Shown: in pieces, positions 40,524-48,618 of the stretch
Position numbering within the stretch: position 1 is the first letter of the stretch
How the letters are laid out: every line of letters starts with the position of its first letter
Assembly (NCBI RefSeq): GCF_030644225.1
Contig: NZ_CP128650.1
Span: 1,850,001 to 1,914,000, forward strand
Reading direction: 5' to 3'
Source of the DNA: Selenomonas dianae
GTDB lineage: Bacteria > Bacillota > Negativicutes > Selenomonadales > Selenomonadaceae
Length of the DNA stretch: 64,000 nucleotides
Notes under the pieces: generated by a model
Database searches by the model: none
What the model was told of the DNA's origin: nothing
What the model saw: the letters and a program-made list of their open reading frames with translations, nothing else
Translations under genes and position numbers: made by a program

Positions 40524-41753
40524 TTACATCTCCAACAAGGAGTTTTTCAATATTCGCACACGCCGCTCACGCAGCCACCTGCCGATCTCCTCGCCCGAGA
40601 GCTCCGGCGGTGCGGAACGCCCCGTAACTGTACGCATCGCCGCGAGATACGCCGCGCCGCGCGTGAGATAGTCCGGCAGAGAGCCGTGGTCGGCGCGGAT
40701 GATGATGTTGAACTCTGCGATGGAAAGACCCGAGGCACCGATGCCGAGCAGGAGATCCGCGATCTTGCCGGGACGTGTGAGACGCGGCGCACGCATATGC
40801 TCGCGGATGACGAACTGCGCCGCCTTCATCCAGTCGTGCGGGAGCGTCATGCGCCGATTCCACGCGGCGAGCGCATCCAGTCCCATGCGCTCGTGCCCGT
40901 AGTGATGCGGCAGCATCTCCTGCGGGGTCAGTCCCTTGCCGAGATCATGAACGAGCGCGGCAAAGCGCGTTTTGATCTCCTCCGTTTCCCGTGCGACCAC
41001 ATCGACGATGGCAAGGGTATGTGCGAGAGCATCCCCCTCGGGATGAAACTCTGTCGGCTGTGTCTGCCCCTCAAGCGCGGCGATCTCGGGGAACGTCACG
41101 GAGAGCAGCCCCGCCGCACGCAGCACACGAAAGAATACGGAGGGACGCGGCGCAGCAAGCGCACGCCGCAGCTCGCCCATCAGACGCTCCGTCGGCTCGA
41201 CTTTGAGTTCTGCGGCACACGCATTCATGGAGCGGAGCGTGCCATCCTCCACCGCGAAACCGAACGCCGCCGCCTGCCGTGCCACGCGCAGCGCACGCAC
41301 GGGATCCTCCATAAAGTGCTCCGAAACGGCGCGAATCACACCCGCCGCGAGATCCGCACGCCCGCCATAGGGGTCAAGCAGTTCGCCCGACGGCAGTTCC
41401 AACGCCATCGCATTCATCGTGGTATCACGGCGATAAAGATCCTCCTCGATCGTCACGGACGGATCAAAGACAACGTCGAACCCGCGATAGCCCGTTCCCG
41501 TCTTGCGTTCCCTGCGTGCAAGGGCGACCTCGCGGCGCACCCCGTCCACGCGGACATGATAGACGGGAAAGGATCTCCCGATCTTCTCCGCACGGGGAAA
41601 GAGTGTGCAAAGCCGCTCCTCCGTCATGCCCGTCAAGACATAATCAACATCCTTTGCAGGCACGCCGCGAAAGCGGTCGCGCACGCAGCCGCCCACGCGA
41701 AAGACACGCGCCCCCGCACTGCGTATCTGTGCGACAAAAGCAGTTTCCGTCAT
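40524..41753 (-). CDS. cca: CCA tRNA nucleotidyltransferase family protein with HD domain
   Basis: About 409 residues. The nucleotidyltransferase head has RVGGCVRDRFRG and the catalytic DVDYV pair, then RRDTTMNAMAL and GVIRAVSEHFMEDPVRALRV (tRNA/nucleotide-binding region). An HD phosphohydrolase-like domain follows (HTLAIVDVV, LVHDLGKG). It probably adds or repairs the CCA end of tRNAs; a poly(A) polymerase role cannot be excluded from sequence. The start ATG follows GGGAGGTGAGAGA. A tRNA cluster lies directly upstream, consistent with but not proof of the function. Confidence 0.9.
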   Translation of the reverse strand: MTETAFVAQIRSAGARVFRVGGCVRDRFRGVPAKDVDYVLTGMTEERLCTLFPRAEKIGRSFPVYHVRVDGVRREVALARRERKTGTGYRGFDVVFDPSVTIEEDLYRRDTTMNAMALELPSGELLDPYGGRADLAAGVIRAVSEHFMEDPVRALRVARQAAAFGFAVEDGTLRSMNACAAELKVEPTERLMGELRRALAAPRPSVFFRVLRAAGLLSVTFPEIAALEGQTQPTEFHPEGDALAHTLAIVDVVARETEEIKTRFAALVHDLGKGLTPQEMLPHHYGHERMGLDALAAWNRRMTLPHDWMKAAQFVIREHMRAPRLTRPGKIADLLLGIGASGLSIAEFNIIIRADHGSLPDYLTRGAAYLAAMRTVTGRSAPPELSGEEIGRWLRERRVRILKNSLLEM

Positions 41754-41778
41754 TCTCTCACCTCCCCACAAAAACAAA

Positions 41779-41831
41779 AAGCATCACTTGGAAAAGCACT
41801 GATCAACTCAGCGATTCCCTGCGTGATGCTC
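41779..41831 (-). terminator. intrinsic terminator after the CAU tRNA
   Basis: AGCATCAC/GTGATGCT outer stem with an inner CTGA/TCAG hairpin, followed on the minus strand by TTTTTGTTTTTG. It starts about 11 bp past the tRNA 3' end. Confidence 0.8.
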
Positions 41832-41841
41832 TCATTTCGGT

Positions 41842-41918
41842 TGGTGGGCCCACTTGGACTTGAACCAAGGACCGACCGGTTATGAGCCGGTTGCTCTAAC
41901 CAACTGAGCTATAGGCCC
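41842..41918 (-). tRNA. tRNA with CAU anticodon (elongator Met or Ile2)
   Basis: A complete cloverleaf with encoded CCA. The acceptor GGGCCTA pairs with TGGGCCC; the D arm has GCTC-AGTTGGTTA-GAGC; the anticodon stem is ACCGG/CCGGT with loop CTCATAA; the T arm is CTTGG-TTCAAGT-CCAAG. The anticodon stem lacks the three G-C pairs of an initiator, so it is elongator tRNA-Met or, if lysidine-modified, tRNA-Ile2. Sequence reading alone does not decide between them. Confidence 0.93.
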
Positions 41919-41950
41919 CAATGCAGGAAGCTGCAAAAACTCCCTGTTTC

Positions 41951-41974
41951 AAAAAAACCTGCGCAGTGCGCAGG
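41951..41974 (-). terminator. intrinsic terminator between the tRNA-Gly pair and the CAU tRNA
   Basis: CCTGCGC/GCGCAGG stem (41958-41974) followed on the minus strand by seven T. It lies 13 bp after the second tRNA-Gly and 33 bp before the CAU tRNA. Confidence 0.85.
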
Positions 41975-41986
41975 TCCGATAAGCAA

Positions 41987-42061
41987 TGGAGCGGAAAACG
42001 AGGCTCGAACTCGCGACCCCCACCTTGGCAAGGTGGTGCTCTACCACTGAGCTACTTCCGC
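41987..42061 (-). tRNA. tRNA-Gly (GCC), downstream copy
   Basis: A 75-nt tRNA with encoded CCA. The acceptor is GCGGAAG, the D arm GCTC-AGTGGTA-GAGC, the anticodon loop TTGCCAA and the T arm carries GTTCGAGCC. It is identical to the copy at 42067-42141, with a spacer of five bases between them. Confidence 0.96.
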
Positions 42062-42066
42062 GTAAG

Positions 42067-42141
42067 TGGAGCGGAAAACGAGGCTCGAACTCGCGACCCC
42101 CACCTTGGCAAGGTGGTGCTCTACCACTGAGCTACTTCCGC
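42067..42141 (-). tRNA. tRNA-Gly (GCC), upstream copy
   Basis: Identical to the downstream copy; the two form an exact 80-bp tandem repeat unit (75-nt gene plus spacer). It is the first gene after the promoter at 42178-42206. Confidence 0.96.
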
Positions 42142-42177
42142 ATCCGTCGCCGACATCTCTGTCAATCAACAAGAAAC

Positions 42178-42206
42178 ATTCTAGCAGGAGAATGTATTTC
42201 TGTCAA
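42178..42206 (-). promoter_or_regulatory. promoter of the tRNA cluster
   Basis: TTGACA (42201-42206), 17-bp spacer, TAGAAT (42178-42183) on the minus strand, 36 bp before the first tRNA. The -35 is perfect. Confidence 0.85.
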
Positions 42207-42222
42207 GGAGTATTTTTCAATC

Positions 42223-42251
42223 AAAAAGGGACGCGTCAGAATACGCGCCCC
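42223..42251 (-). terminator. intrinsic terminator after the chemoreceptor
   Basis: GGGGCGCGT/ACGCGTCCC stem (42228-42251) with a 6-nt loop, followed by TTTTTGATTG on the minus strand. Confidence 0.85.
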
Positions 42252-42264
42252 TCCAACATATTTC

Positions 42265-43983
42265 TTACACCTTGAACTTGTCCGTCTCACTCTGCAGATC
42301 GGTCGCCATATTCGCAAGGCTGCGGCTTGAGGAAGCGATCTCCTCCATGCCTGCCGCCTGCTCCTCCGTCGCGGCAGAAACGTTCTGTGACTCGCTGCCG
42401 ATGCCCTTCGCCGAGGCATCGACCGCACCCATGCCCTCAATGATCGCCCCCATATTGTCGCGCAATTCGAGGACGCGTTTGCTGACCGCAAGCGACGCCG
42501 TCTTGACATCCTCCACCATATGCAGGATTTCAGAAAAACTCTCGCCGGTCGCGGTGACGTTCTCCTTGCCCTTCTCCGCCTCGCGTCTGCCTTCCTCCAT
42601 CGAGGAAACGGCACGATCCGTCTCCTCCTGAATGCTGCGGATGAGCTCGGCGATCTGCTGGGAGGCGTTCTGCGATTCCTCGGCGAGCTTGCGCACCTCC
42701 TCGGCAACAACCGCAAAACCGCGTCCATGCTCGCCCGCACGAGCCGCCTCAATCGCGGCGTTGAGTGCGAGGAGGTTCGTCTGTCCCGAGATGTTCGAAA
42801 TGATCTCGACGATGTTGCCGATCTCCTTCGAACGCTCACCGAGCTTGCTGACGATCTCGCCCGTCTGCTGAACGGTGAGCGCAATCGAATTCATCTGCTC
42901 GACGGTCGTCTGGACGAACGCATTGCCCTGCGCAGCCTTCTCTGCCGTCGCCTGCGTCTGCTCGCGTGCACGGCGCTGATTCACAATAACGTCCTCAAGA
43001 CCATGCTGGAAGTCGTCGATGGTCTCGCTGCTCTTTGTGACAATCGTCATCTGCTTCTCCGCCGCCTCGGCGACCTCGGTGATGGACTGCGCAACGTTCT
43101 GCGTCACCTGTGCCGACTGGTTCGCATTTGCCGTCAGCTCCTCGGACGATCCCGCGACCTCCGTCGCCGTCGTTTTGATCTTGCGGATCATCTTCTGCAT
43201 ACTTTCGACCATCGTGTTGAACTGATGGGCGATGTGCGCGAACTCGTCGTCCCCGTCCAGCATGATCTTCGAGCGCAGATCGCCCCCCGCGATATGACGC
43301 GCCCCGTCCAGAATCGTATCCACAGAACTCTTGATGTTCTTGAGCAGCAGAACGAGCGTCACAATCGACAAAATGACGACGATAAGCAGAGAGATCACCG
43401 TGATCGTCTGAACACCGGAGAAAATCTCCTCACTGTGCGCCATCTCCGCGCGCGCGAGGCGCACGCTGTCCGCCTTGTCCTCCTCGATAATATCCGTCAT
43501 GCGTTTATAGACATCCGCCTGCTCTTTGAATGCCATGTGCACCGCGCCCTGCTGATCGCCCGCATTGATGAGCTCCGTTGCACGCTGACGCACATCCGCA
43601 TATGCCTTGCGCTCCTGCTTGAGCTTGTCGAGGCGTGCGAGCTTCTGCGTGCGGTCCGCCTCATTTTGAAACGGAGCCTCCTGAATCGCCTGTTCATACT
43701 CCTCGTATGCCTTGTTCAGTTTCGGCGTGAGCTGCGAGATCAGCTCCGCCGCCCGCATACGCTCCTCCTCGTTCGGTGCCGTGATACGCATGAGTTCGTA
43801 CTCGCGCCCGTCTGCCGAGAGTGCCTGTACCTGCCCGCCCACGTTGAGGACGTGCGCCCAGCTGAACACGCTGACCGTGTTGTTGTTGAGCACACTGCCC
43901 GACTGATTCGCATAGAATCCGTACACGCCAAACATAACGACCAGGAATCCGACGCTCAGCACAATTTTCTTTGCTACTGACAT
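42265..43983 (-). CDS. methyl-accepting chemotaxis protein (4HB-MCP type)
   Basis: A 572-residue chemoreceptor. TM1 is about 6-27 ([17 protein letters not shown]). A periplasmic four-helix-bundle sensor spans about 30-190, TM2 about 195-215 ([19 protein letters not shown]), HAMP about 216-268, and the cytoplasmic signalling domain runs to the end. Its hairpin tip is [20 protein letters not shown] with [19 protein letters not shown], where CheA/CheW dock. The ligand is not predictable. ATG 43983 follows GGAGGGAATGGAGAA. With flagellin in the same window it supports a motile cell. Confidence 0.96.
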   Translation of the reverse strand: MSVAKKIVLSVGFLVVMFGVYGFYANQSGSVLNNNTVSVFSWAHVLNVGGQVQALSADGREYELMRITAPNEEERMRAAELISQLTPKLNKAYEEYEQAIQEAPFQNEADRTQKLARLDKLKQERKAYADVRQRATELINAGDQQGAVHMAFKEQADVYKRMTDIIEEDKADSVRLARAEMAHSEEIFSGVQTITVISLLIVVILSIVTLVLLLKNIKSSVDTILDGARHIAGGDLRSKIMLDGDDEFAHIAHQFNTMVESMQKMIRKIKTTATEVAGSSEELTANANQSAQVTQNVAQSITEVAEAAEKQMTIVTKSSETIDDFQHGLEDVIVNQRRAREQTQATAEKAAQGNAFVQTTVEQMNSIALTVQQTGEIVSKLGERSKEIGNIVEIISNISGQTNLLALNAAIEAARAGEHGRGFAVVAEEVRKLAEESQNASQQIAELIRSIQEETDRAVSSMEEGRREAEKGKENVTATGESFSEILHMVEDVKTASLAVSKRVLELRDNMGAIIEGMGAVDASAKGIGSESQNVSAATEEQAAGMEEIASSSRSLANMATDLQSETDKFKV

Positions 43984-44056
43984 TTCTCCATTCCCTCCAA
44001 ACCTTGTAAGAGCCCCCTCTGTTTCATGGTGTGAACCCCCCCATTAAAGCATGTCG

Positions 44057-44065
44057 ATTATAACA
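44057..44065 (-). promoter_or_regulatory. extended -10 promoter of the chemoreceptor gene
   Basis: TGTTATAAT on the minus strand (TATAAT at 44057-44062), 74 bp before the ATG. A convincing -35 is not seen. No sigma-D match was found here. Confidence 0.45.
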
Positions 44066-44107
44066 CGCTCTCATACAAAAAACCATATGGCGGCAATTTT
44101 TTTTCTA

Positions 44108-44116
44108 TGCTATACT
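44108..44116 (+). promoter_or_regulatory. extended -10 promoter of the small membrane protein gene
   Basis: TGCTATACT (TATACT at 44111-44116) on the plus strand, 38 bp before the ATG, in an AT-rich stretch. The -35 region is poor. Confidence 0.45.
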
Positions 44117-44153
44117 GATAATATCCCAATACAAAACAAAAGGACGGACAGTC

Positions 44154-44483
44154 ATGGCAAAAATGTTGAAAAAGCTCCAACAAAAGATCACACCACCGGA
44201 GAAACCGAAACCGGCGCGCCCCCCGGGGAAGGACTATATGCTTCTCATCCTCATGGTGTTTACCCTCATGGTGGTAGCGGTGGCATGGGAGAATCTGGAT
44301 GCCCTCACCCTCACGATGTACATCCTCCTGACGCTCTCCCTCCTGCTCACCTATACGCGGCGTCAGGCGGCAGACCGCCTCTCCGAGTTCCAGATGATGA
44401 TCGTGACACGCGCCAGCTTCGTCACCATCGGCATGGCAGGCGCACTCTTTCTCTTTGATGCGTATCGACGCTTTATGGCATAA
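44154..44483 (+). CDS. small membrane protein of unknown function
   Basis: A 109-residue protein I do not recognise. A basic, proline-rich N-terminus (KKLQQKITPPEKPKPARPP) precedes two closely spaced hydrophobic segments (YMLLILMVFTLMVVAVAW and LTMYILLTLSLLLTY), then a short loop and a third hydrophobic stretch (ASFVTIGMAGALFLFDAYR). Three transmembrane helices are likely, with a positively charged cytoplasmic N-terminus. ATG 44154 follows AAAGGACGGACAGTC. It stands 36 bp before the DUF4160 gene but has a GC-richer composition than that pair. Confidence 0.8.
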   Translation: MAKMLKKLQQKITPPEKPKPARPPGKDYMLLILMVFTLMVVAVAWENLDALTLTMYILLTLSLLLTYTRRQAADRLSEFQMMIVTRASFVTIGMAGALFLFDAYRRFMA

Positions 44484-44519
44484 AGAATCCTTCCACAAAT
44501 CAGAAATATAGGTGTGCTT

Positions 44520-44786
44520 ATGCCGGAACTTAGCCGCTTTGGCGGGATGATTATATATATGTTCTTCAAGGATATTGGACAACATCATAAGCCTCATGTT
44601 CATGTCTACTATGGAGAACACGAAGCCGTTATTGCAATCGACGGTGAATTGCTGGCAGGTTCTCTGCCTCGAAAACAATTTAAAATTATTACAGGATGGC
44701 TCGCCTTTCACGAGAACGAAGCCTATAAAGCATGGAATCTTGCCGTACAAGGCGAACATTTTGACAAAATTCCCCCGATGAAATGA
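44520..44786 (+). CDS. DUF4160 domain protein, possible toxin-antitoxin component
   Basis: An 88-residue DUF4160 protein. The family pattern is clear: PELSRFGGMIIYMFFKD, then HKPHVHVYYGEHEAVIAIDG, then a helix ending NEAYKAWNLA. DUF4160 genes are commonly found beside DUF2442 genes, as here (10 bp apart), and the pair is suspected to be a toxin-antitoxin module; no activity is assigned. ATG 44520 follows a weak AGGTG. AT-richer codon use than the surrounding LPS genes suggests later acquisition. Confidence 0.87.
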   Translation: MPELSRFGGMIIYMFFKDIGQHHKPHVHVYYGEHEAVIAIDGELLAGSLPRKQFKIITGWLAFHENEAYKAWNLAVQGEHFDKIPPMK

Positions 44787-44796
44787 GGTGTCTCCT

Positions 44797-45090
44797 ATGT
44801 ACATCAAGGACGATGTATGCTATGCCGGCGAATTGCAGTCAGACATCAAGGTGAGAAAGGCAGAGCCTCTACGCGGCGGTATGATGCTTGTCACATTCTC
44901 CACGGGCGAAAAACGACTATTTGACACAACGCTCCTCGAAGGCACAGCATTTCAGCCGCTTGCCAACGCCGAAATATTTAGCCATCCCGTGCTTTTTCAT
45001 GGTGTGATCACGTGGAACAATGGAGAGATTGACGTTGCGCCGGAATATGTATACAAACACAGCTATGCCTATGACAGCATAGCCATATAG
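44797..45090 (+). CDS. DUF2442 domain protein, partner of the DUF4160 protein
   Basis: A 97-residue DUF2442 protein: KAEPLRGGMMLVTFSTGEKR followed by LFDTTLLEGTAFQPLANAEI and the C-terminal VITWNNGEIDVAPEYVY. Members resemble small DNA- or partner-binding beta proteins and often accompany DUF4160. The start ATG 44797 follows GAGGTGTCTCCT; an upstream in-frame GTG would precede the Shine-Dalgarno. A strong hairpin terminator follows. Confidence 0.87.
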   Translation: MYIKDDVCYAGELQSDIKVRKAEPLRGGMMLVTFSTGEKRLFDTTLLEGTAFQPLANAEIFSHPVLFHGVITWNNGEIDVAPEYVYKHSYAYDSIAI

Positions 45091-45110
45091 AACTTGGGAC
45101 AAAGACACAG

Positions 45111-45150
45111 GGGCTGTTGCACGAAGCTCAAGACTTCGTGCAACAGCTCC
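45111..45150. terminator. strong hairpin between the DUF2442 gene and lptB
   Basis: A 14-bp perfect stem (45113-45126 with 45134-45147) plus flanking G-C pairs and a 7-nt loop. It lies between convergent genes, 20 bp after the DUF2442 stop and 8 bp from the lptB stop, and probably serves both. U tracts are poor. Confidence 0.7.
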
Positions 45151-45157
45151 TGTTCGT

Positions 45158-45877
45158 TCAAAGGCTAAAATTCTCCCCCAGATAAAATTTCCGCGCGATC
45201 GGACTCTCGGCGATGCTTTTGCTGTCGCCCTCCATGAGGAGTTTGCCCTCACTGAGCAGATAGACACGATCGACGATGTGAAGCGTCTCGCGCACGTTGT
45301 GATCCGTGATGAGGATGCCCATGCCGCGCTGGCGCAGATACTCGATGATCTCCTGGATGTCCGCGACGGCGAGCGGATCAACGCCCGCAAACGGCTCGTC
45401 GAGCAGGATGAACTGCGGTTCGAGCGCAAGACAGCGCGCAATCTCGACGCGGCGGCGTTCGCCGCCCGAGAGTTCCGTGCCGCGCCGGTCGCGGACGTGT
45501 TCAATGTGGAACTCCGCAAGAAGTCCTTCGAGTTTGTGCTTCTGCTCCGCCGTCGAGAGTTTCGTCGTTTCAAGAATCGCTGCGATGTTCTCCGTGACGG
45601 TAAGCTTGCGGAAGATCGACGGCTCCTGCGTGAGGTAGCTGATGCCGAGCTCCGCACGCCGATACATGGGATAGTCCGTGATGCAGATGTCGGAGAGATA
45701 GACATCGCCGTGCGTCGGCTTTTCAAGCCCGACGATCATGTAGAACGTGGTCGTCTTGCCCGCACCGTTCGGCCCTAAGAGCCCGACGATCTCCCCCTTG
45801 TCGATGCGCACGGAGATGCGGTCAACGACGGTGCGGCTGCCGAATTTCTTGATGAGGCTGCGGGATTCGAGATGCAC
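45158..45877 (-). CDS. lptB: LPS export ABC transporter ATPase LptB
   Basis: A 239-residue ABC ATPase. Walker A is GLLGPNGAGKTTTFYM, the signature is ELSGGERRRVEIAR, Walker B is FILLDEPFAGVDP and the switch histidine is in ITDHNVRET. LptB powers extraction of LPS from the inner membrane with LptF/LptG (not in this window). The GTG start at 45877 follows AGGAGGGACAGC, 11 bp after lptA ends; a longer reading frame runs back through lptA. Last gene of the LPS superoperon. Confidence 0.96.
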   Translation of the reverse strand: MHLESRSLIKKFGSRTVVDRISVRIDKGEIVGLLGPNGAGKTTTFYMIVGLEKPTHGDVYLSDICITDYPMYRRAELGISYLTQEPSIFRKLTVTENIAAILETTKLSTAEQKHKLEGLLAEFHIEHVRDRRGTELSGGERRRVEIARCLALEPQFILLDEPFAGVDPLAVADIQEIIEYLRQRGMGILITDHNVRETLHIVDRVYLLSEGKLLMEGDSKSIAESPIARKFYLGENFSL

Positions 45878-45888
45878 GCTGTCCCTCC

Positions 45889-46584
45889 TCACTTCGTCAC
45901 GGCTGTGCCGTCGTCCGCCAGGTAGACGGTCATGTGATTGCTGCGCGCCATGTTGTTCCCTTGCAGGATCCACGCACTTCCATCGAGCACAACGTACGGC
46001 TTTTCCGCCGCAGCAAAATACTCCATGCGGTCGCCGCCGCCCTCAAGGTCGCGCGGCGGGCTGATAAGGTGGGCGTTGCCCGTACCGATGAAGCGGCTTT
46101 CCTTCATCCATCCCTCCAGACGATCCGCGCTGAGCGTGCCGTCGGCGCTCGTGATCGTTCCGCCGCTCTCCGCAAGAATATATTCATTCTGCGACGGATA
46201 GTAGTCGACCTGCGCACCCGTGAAGGTTCGCCCTGCCTTGACCATGTGAACGTCGCCCACCGCCTGCCAATGCTCCTGCCCGATCCCCGAAAGTCGGTCA
46301 CAGGACAAATTCATATCCTCGCGCACGGCGTGCACGCCGCCCTCGACGGTTCCCTCCTCGGTCTTGGTGTTGTAGGTCGCATGTGCGCCCTCGACATAGC
46401 CCGTCCCCTGCTCCATGCGGACGTTTGTCTCCGCCGTGATAATCCCCGTGCGTGTGTCATAGGTAAGGGTGTCCGCCGTAAGATTCGTCGGCGCATTCCC
46501 CTGCTGCGGCGCGGCGGCTGCCGTGCAGACAGCACCCGCCGCGAGGAGTGTGAGAATGCCCCGATAGAGTTTCTTCTTCGTCAT
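45889..46584 (-). CDS. lptA: LPS periplasmic bridge protein LptA (OstA-like)
   Basis: A 231-residue periplasmic protein with a signal peptide (LYRGILTLLAAGAVCTAAAA) and a beta-jellyroll OstA domain. It starts NLTADTLTYDTRTGIITAETN and contains GHATY-like AEGAHATYNTK repeats typical of LptA. It forms part of the bridge that carries LPS across the periplasm. Its ATG overlaps the lptC stop by 4 bp. Confidence 0.9.
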   Translation of the reverse strand: MTKKKLYRGILTLLAAGAVCTAAAAPQQGNAPTNLTADTLTYDTRTGIITAETNVRMEQGTGYVEGAHATYNTKTEEGTVEGGVHAVREDMNLSCDRLSGIGQEHWQAVGDVHMVKAGRTFTGAQVDYYPSQNEYILAESGGTITSADGTLSADRLEGWMKESRFIGTGNAHLISPPRDLEGGGDRMEYFAAAEKPYVVLDGSAWILQGNNMARSNHMTVYLADDGTAVTK

Positions 46585-47126
46585 GTCGCCCCACCCTTTT
46601 CTATATGCGCGTTCCCAATCACGCTGAACCGCTGAAAGTTATCCGTACTCACGATGCGGTCGCCCGTTGCGCGGACATTGTCGCGGATGATCTCGGGATC
46701 CCCGGAGGCGGTGAGTGTTTTCTCCGCCGCCGACCATTGGATCACCTTGGCACGCAGACGCGCCCCGTCGCTCGTCGCCGCCTCGATCGTGCCCGTGAGC
46801 GTGATGTCGTGCGTCCTGCTGTCCATACGCCCCTCGTCCGCCTTCAGCGTGAGTGTCTTTCCATCCTCACTGTAAAAGATCCCGTCGATCTTCGTCATGC
46901 CGGTATCGTTCGTGTCGATGTCAATATTGACCTGCTCCGCCGTCATTTTCCAGACCGTACGGCCGTCGTGCTCCTCGCTGAGGGTATTGTCCGCATAGGA
47001 CATCACACGCGGTTCTGCCGGCACATCTGTCTGCGGCGGAATCTCGGGTACAGTCATGACCGACCAGATGATGAGCCCTGTGAGCAGGGCGGCACCGCCG
47101 CCGTAGATCCACTTGCTCTGTGCCAT
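46581..47126 (-). CDS. lptC: LPS export protein LptC
   Basis: A 181-residue bitopic protein. One N-terminal membrane anchor (IYGGGAALLTGLIIWSVM) is followed by a periplasmic OstA-type beta domain: MTKIDGIFYSEDGKTLTLKA then DITLTGTIEAATSDGARLRA. LptC receives LPS from LptBFG and passes it to LptA. ATG 47126 follows AAAGGAGGGGGCTTG and shares its A with the lpxL stop. Confidence 0.9.
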   Translation of the reverse strand: MAQSKWIYGGGAALLTGLIIWSVMTVPEIPPQTDVPAEPRVMSYADNTLSEEHDGRTVWKMTAEQVNIDIDTNDTGMTKIDGIFYSEDGKTLTLKADEGRMDSRTHDITLTGTIEAATSDGARLRAKVIQWSAAEKTLTASGDPEIIRDNVRATGDRIVSTDNFQRFSVIGNAHIEKGGAT

Positions 47127-48040
47127 CAAGCCCCCTCCTTTGCCGCCGCAGACATATGGTGCTTTCCTGTCTTCTGCGCCTCGGGCGGGGTGTTCCATCG
47201 TTTTTGAAACCAGATCCACTGTGTCGGATGTTCACGAATGATCTGCTCGACAATCGCCGTCATCTGCACGGTGAACTCATGGAGATCATGGTCGCTGTCT
47301 CCCGTGTCCGGGCAGCGCATAATCTCGCCAATTACTACTTTGTGTTTCCCGTTCGGCTGACGAAGGATAAATGCGGGCACAACGGGTGATTTGAACTTGC
47401 GCGAAAAGACGGCAGGGCCGAGCGGAGTCGATGCCGTACGCCCAAGGAACTCGATGAACGCACCGCCAGGGCCGCCGTCCTGATCGGCAAGAAAGCCGAG
47501 CAGCCGTCCGCGTTTCAGCGCACGCGCCGCCGCGATGAGTTCGCTCGTCCCGCGCGAGAAGATCTCGACGTGAATGGTCGCACGCAGGTCGTCAAGCACA
47601 CGTGTGTACTCGATGTTCGGCTGCGGCTTTGCAATCGCACTGACGGGAATGCCGTTCAGCGTGAACGCCGCCGACAGCCATTCCCAACAGCCGATATGCC
47701 CCGTGAGCACGACGACACCGCGCCCCTCGGCAAGCGCCTCCTGCATCCGCTCAAGATGATCGATCTCGATGTACTCATTGAGATTGCTCTCGTTCAGCAT
47801 GGGCATCGCAAGGATGTCGAGCACGTTGCGCGCCATGTTGACAAAGGAGGCACGGACGAGACTTTTTGCCTCCGCTTCAGAGATGCCGAGCGCGGGCATC
47901 ATATGCTCCACCGCGCGGCGGCGCATCTTCGGAATCAGCAGATAGTAGAGATTGCCGAGCACCCAACCCGCAAAGAGCAGGAGGGGACGCGGCGTGCGGC
48001 ACGCGAGCCGGCTAAGAAACATGAGCGTATGATAGAGCAC
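47126..48040 (-). CDS. lpxL: lipid A biosynthesis acyltransferase (LpxL/HtrB family)
   Basis: A 304-residue membrane-associated acyltransferase that adds a secondary acyl chain to KDO-lipid A. The catalytic H-x4-E motif is TGHIGCWEW near residue 125, and the family signature FLADQDGGPGGAFIEFLGR is present. A hydrophobic N-terminal segment (RPLLLFAGWVLGNLYYLL) anchors it. The GTG start at 48040 follows GGGAGGTGCGGCA. Only one LpxL/LpxM-type gene is in this cluster, so LpxM may be elsewhere or missing. Confidence 0.93.
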   Translation of the reverse strand: MLYHTLMFLSRLACRTPRPLLLFAGWVLGNLYYLLIPKMRRRAVEHMMPALGISEAEAKSLVRASFVNMARNVLDILAMPMLNESNLNEYIEIDHLERMQEALAEGRGVVVLTGHIGCWEWLSAAFTLNGIPVSAIAKPQPNIEYTRVLDDLRATIHVEIFSRGTSELIAAARALKRGRLLGFLADQDGGPGGAFIEFLGRTASTPLGPAVFSRKFKSPVVPAFILRQPNGKHKVVIGEIMRCPDTGDSDHDLHEFTVQMTAIVEQIIREHPTQWIWFQKRWNTPPEAQKTGKHHMSAAAKEGA

Positions 48041-48060
48041 TGCCGCACCTCCCTTCCGTA

Positions 48061-48618
48061 TTATTGCGCCGCACCTTCGGTGTCCGTCTGAAAGACCGTG
48101 AGAACTTCCTCCCACAGCCCCTGTGTTTTCAAAATGATCTCGTAGATCTCGCGCACTGCCCCACGTCCGCCATGCGCGTCCGCAATGATCTGCGCGACTT
48201 CCTTCACCTCGGGCACGGCATCGCCCACAGCGCACGGAAGCCCGACCATGCGCAGGATCGGCAAATCGACAATGTCGTCGCCGATGTAGGCAATTTCCTC
48301 ATCCGTCAGCCCTGTTTTCGCCTTGATGTCCGCATAGGCGGCACGCTTGTCGAGTTTCCCTTGGTAGACAAAGTCAATGTGCAGCTCGCGTGCACGATTC
48401 TCGACGATGGACGAGGCACGTCCCGTGATGATAGCGGGCACGATCCCCACCTTGTGTGCAAGCGTGATCGCAAGCCCGTCCCGCGCAAAGAACGGCTTAT
48501 ACAGCTCGCGCCCATCGGGCGCGACGTAGATGCCCCCGTCGGTGAGCACGCCGTCCACATCGAGGATCACGCATTTGATCTTCTTTGCGCGTGCCATGGC
48601 ATCCGCACGAATCGGCAT
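48061..48618 (-). CDS. kdsC: KDO 8-phosphate phosphatase KdsC (HAD family)
   Basis: About 185 residues. The HAD nucleophile motif is CVILDVDGVLTDGG, with AIITGRAS (motif II) and YIGDDIVDLPIL (motif IV). It hydrolyses KDO 8-phosphate to KDO. The ATG at 48618 shares a base with the kdsD stop (TGATG). It is a short C-class HAD with no cap, typical for a tetrameric KdsC. Confidence 0.95.
   Translation of the reverse strand: MPIRADAMARAKKIKCVILDVDGVLTDGGIYVAPDGRELYKPFFARDGLAITLAHKVGIVPAIITGRASSIVENRARELHIDFVYQGKLDKRAAYADIKAKTGLTDEEIAYIGDDIVDLPILRMVGLPCAVGDAVPEVKEVAQIIADAHGGRGAVREIYEIILKTQGLWEEVLTVFQTDTEGAAQ

Noticed and set aside
41987-42141. Tandem 80-bp repeat considered as an attachment-site duplication
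   Set aside because: The repeat unit is simply two complete identical tRNA-Gly genes; no integrase or prophage gene is nearby.
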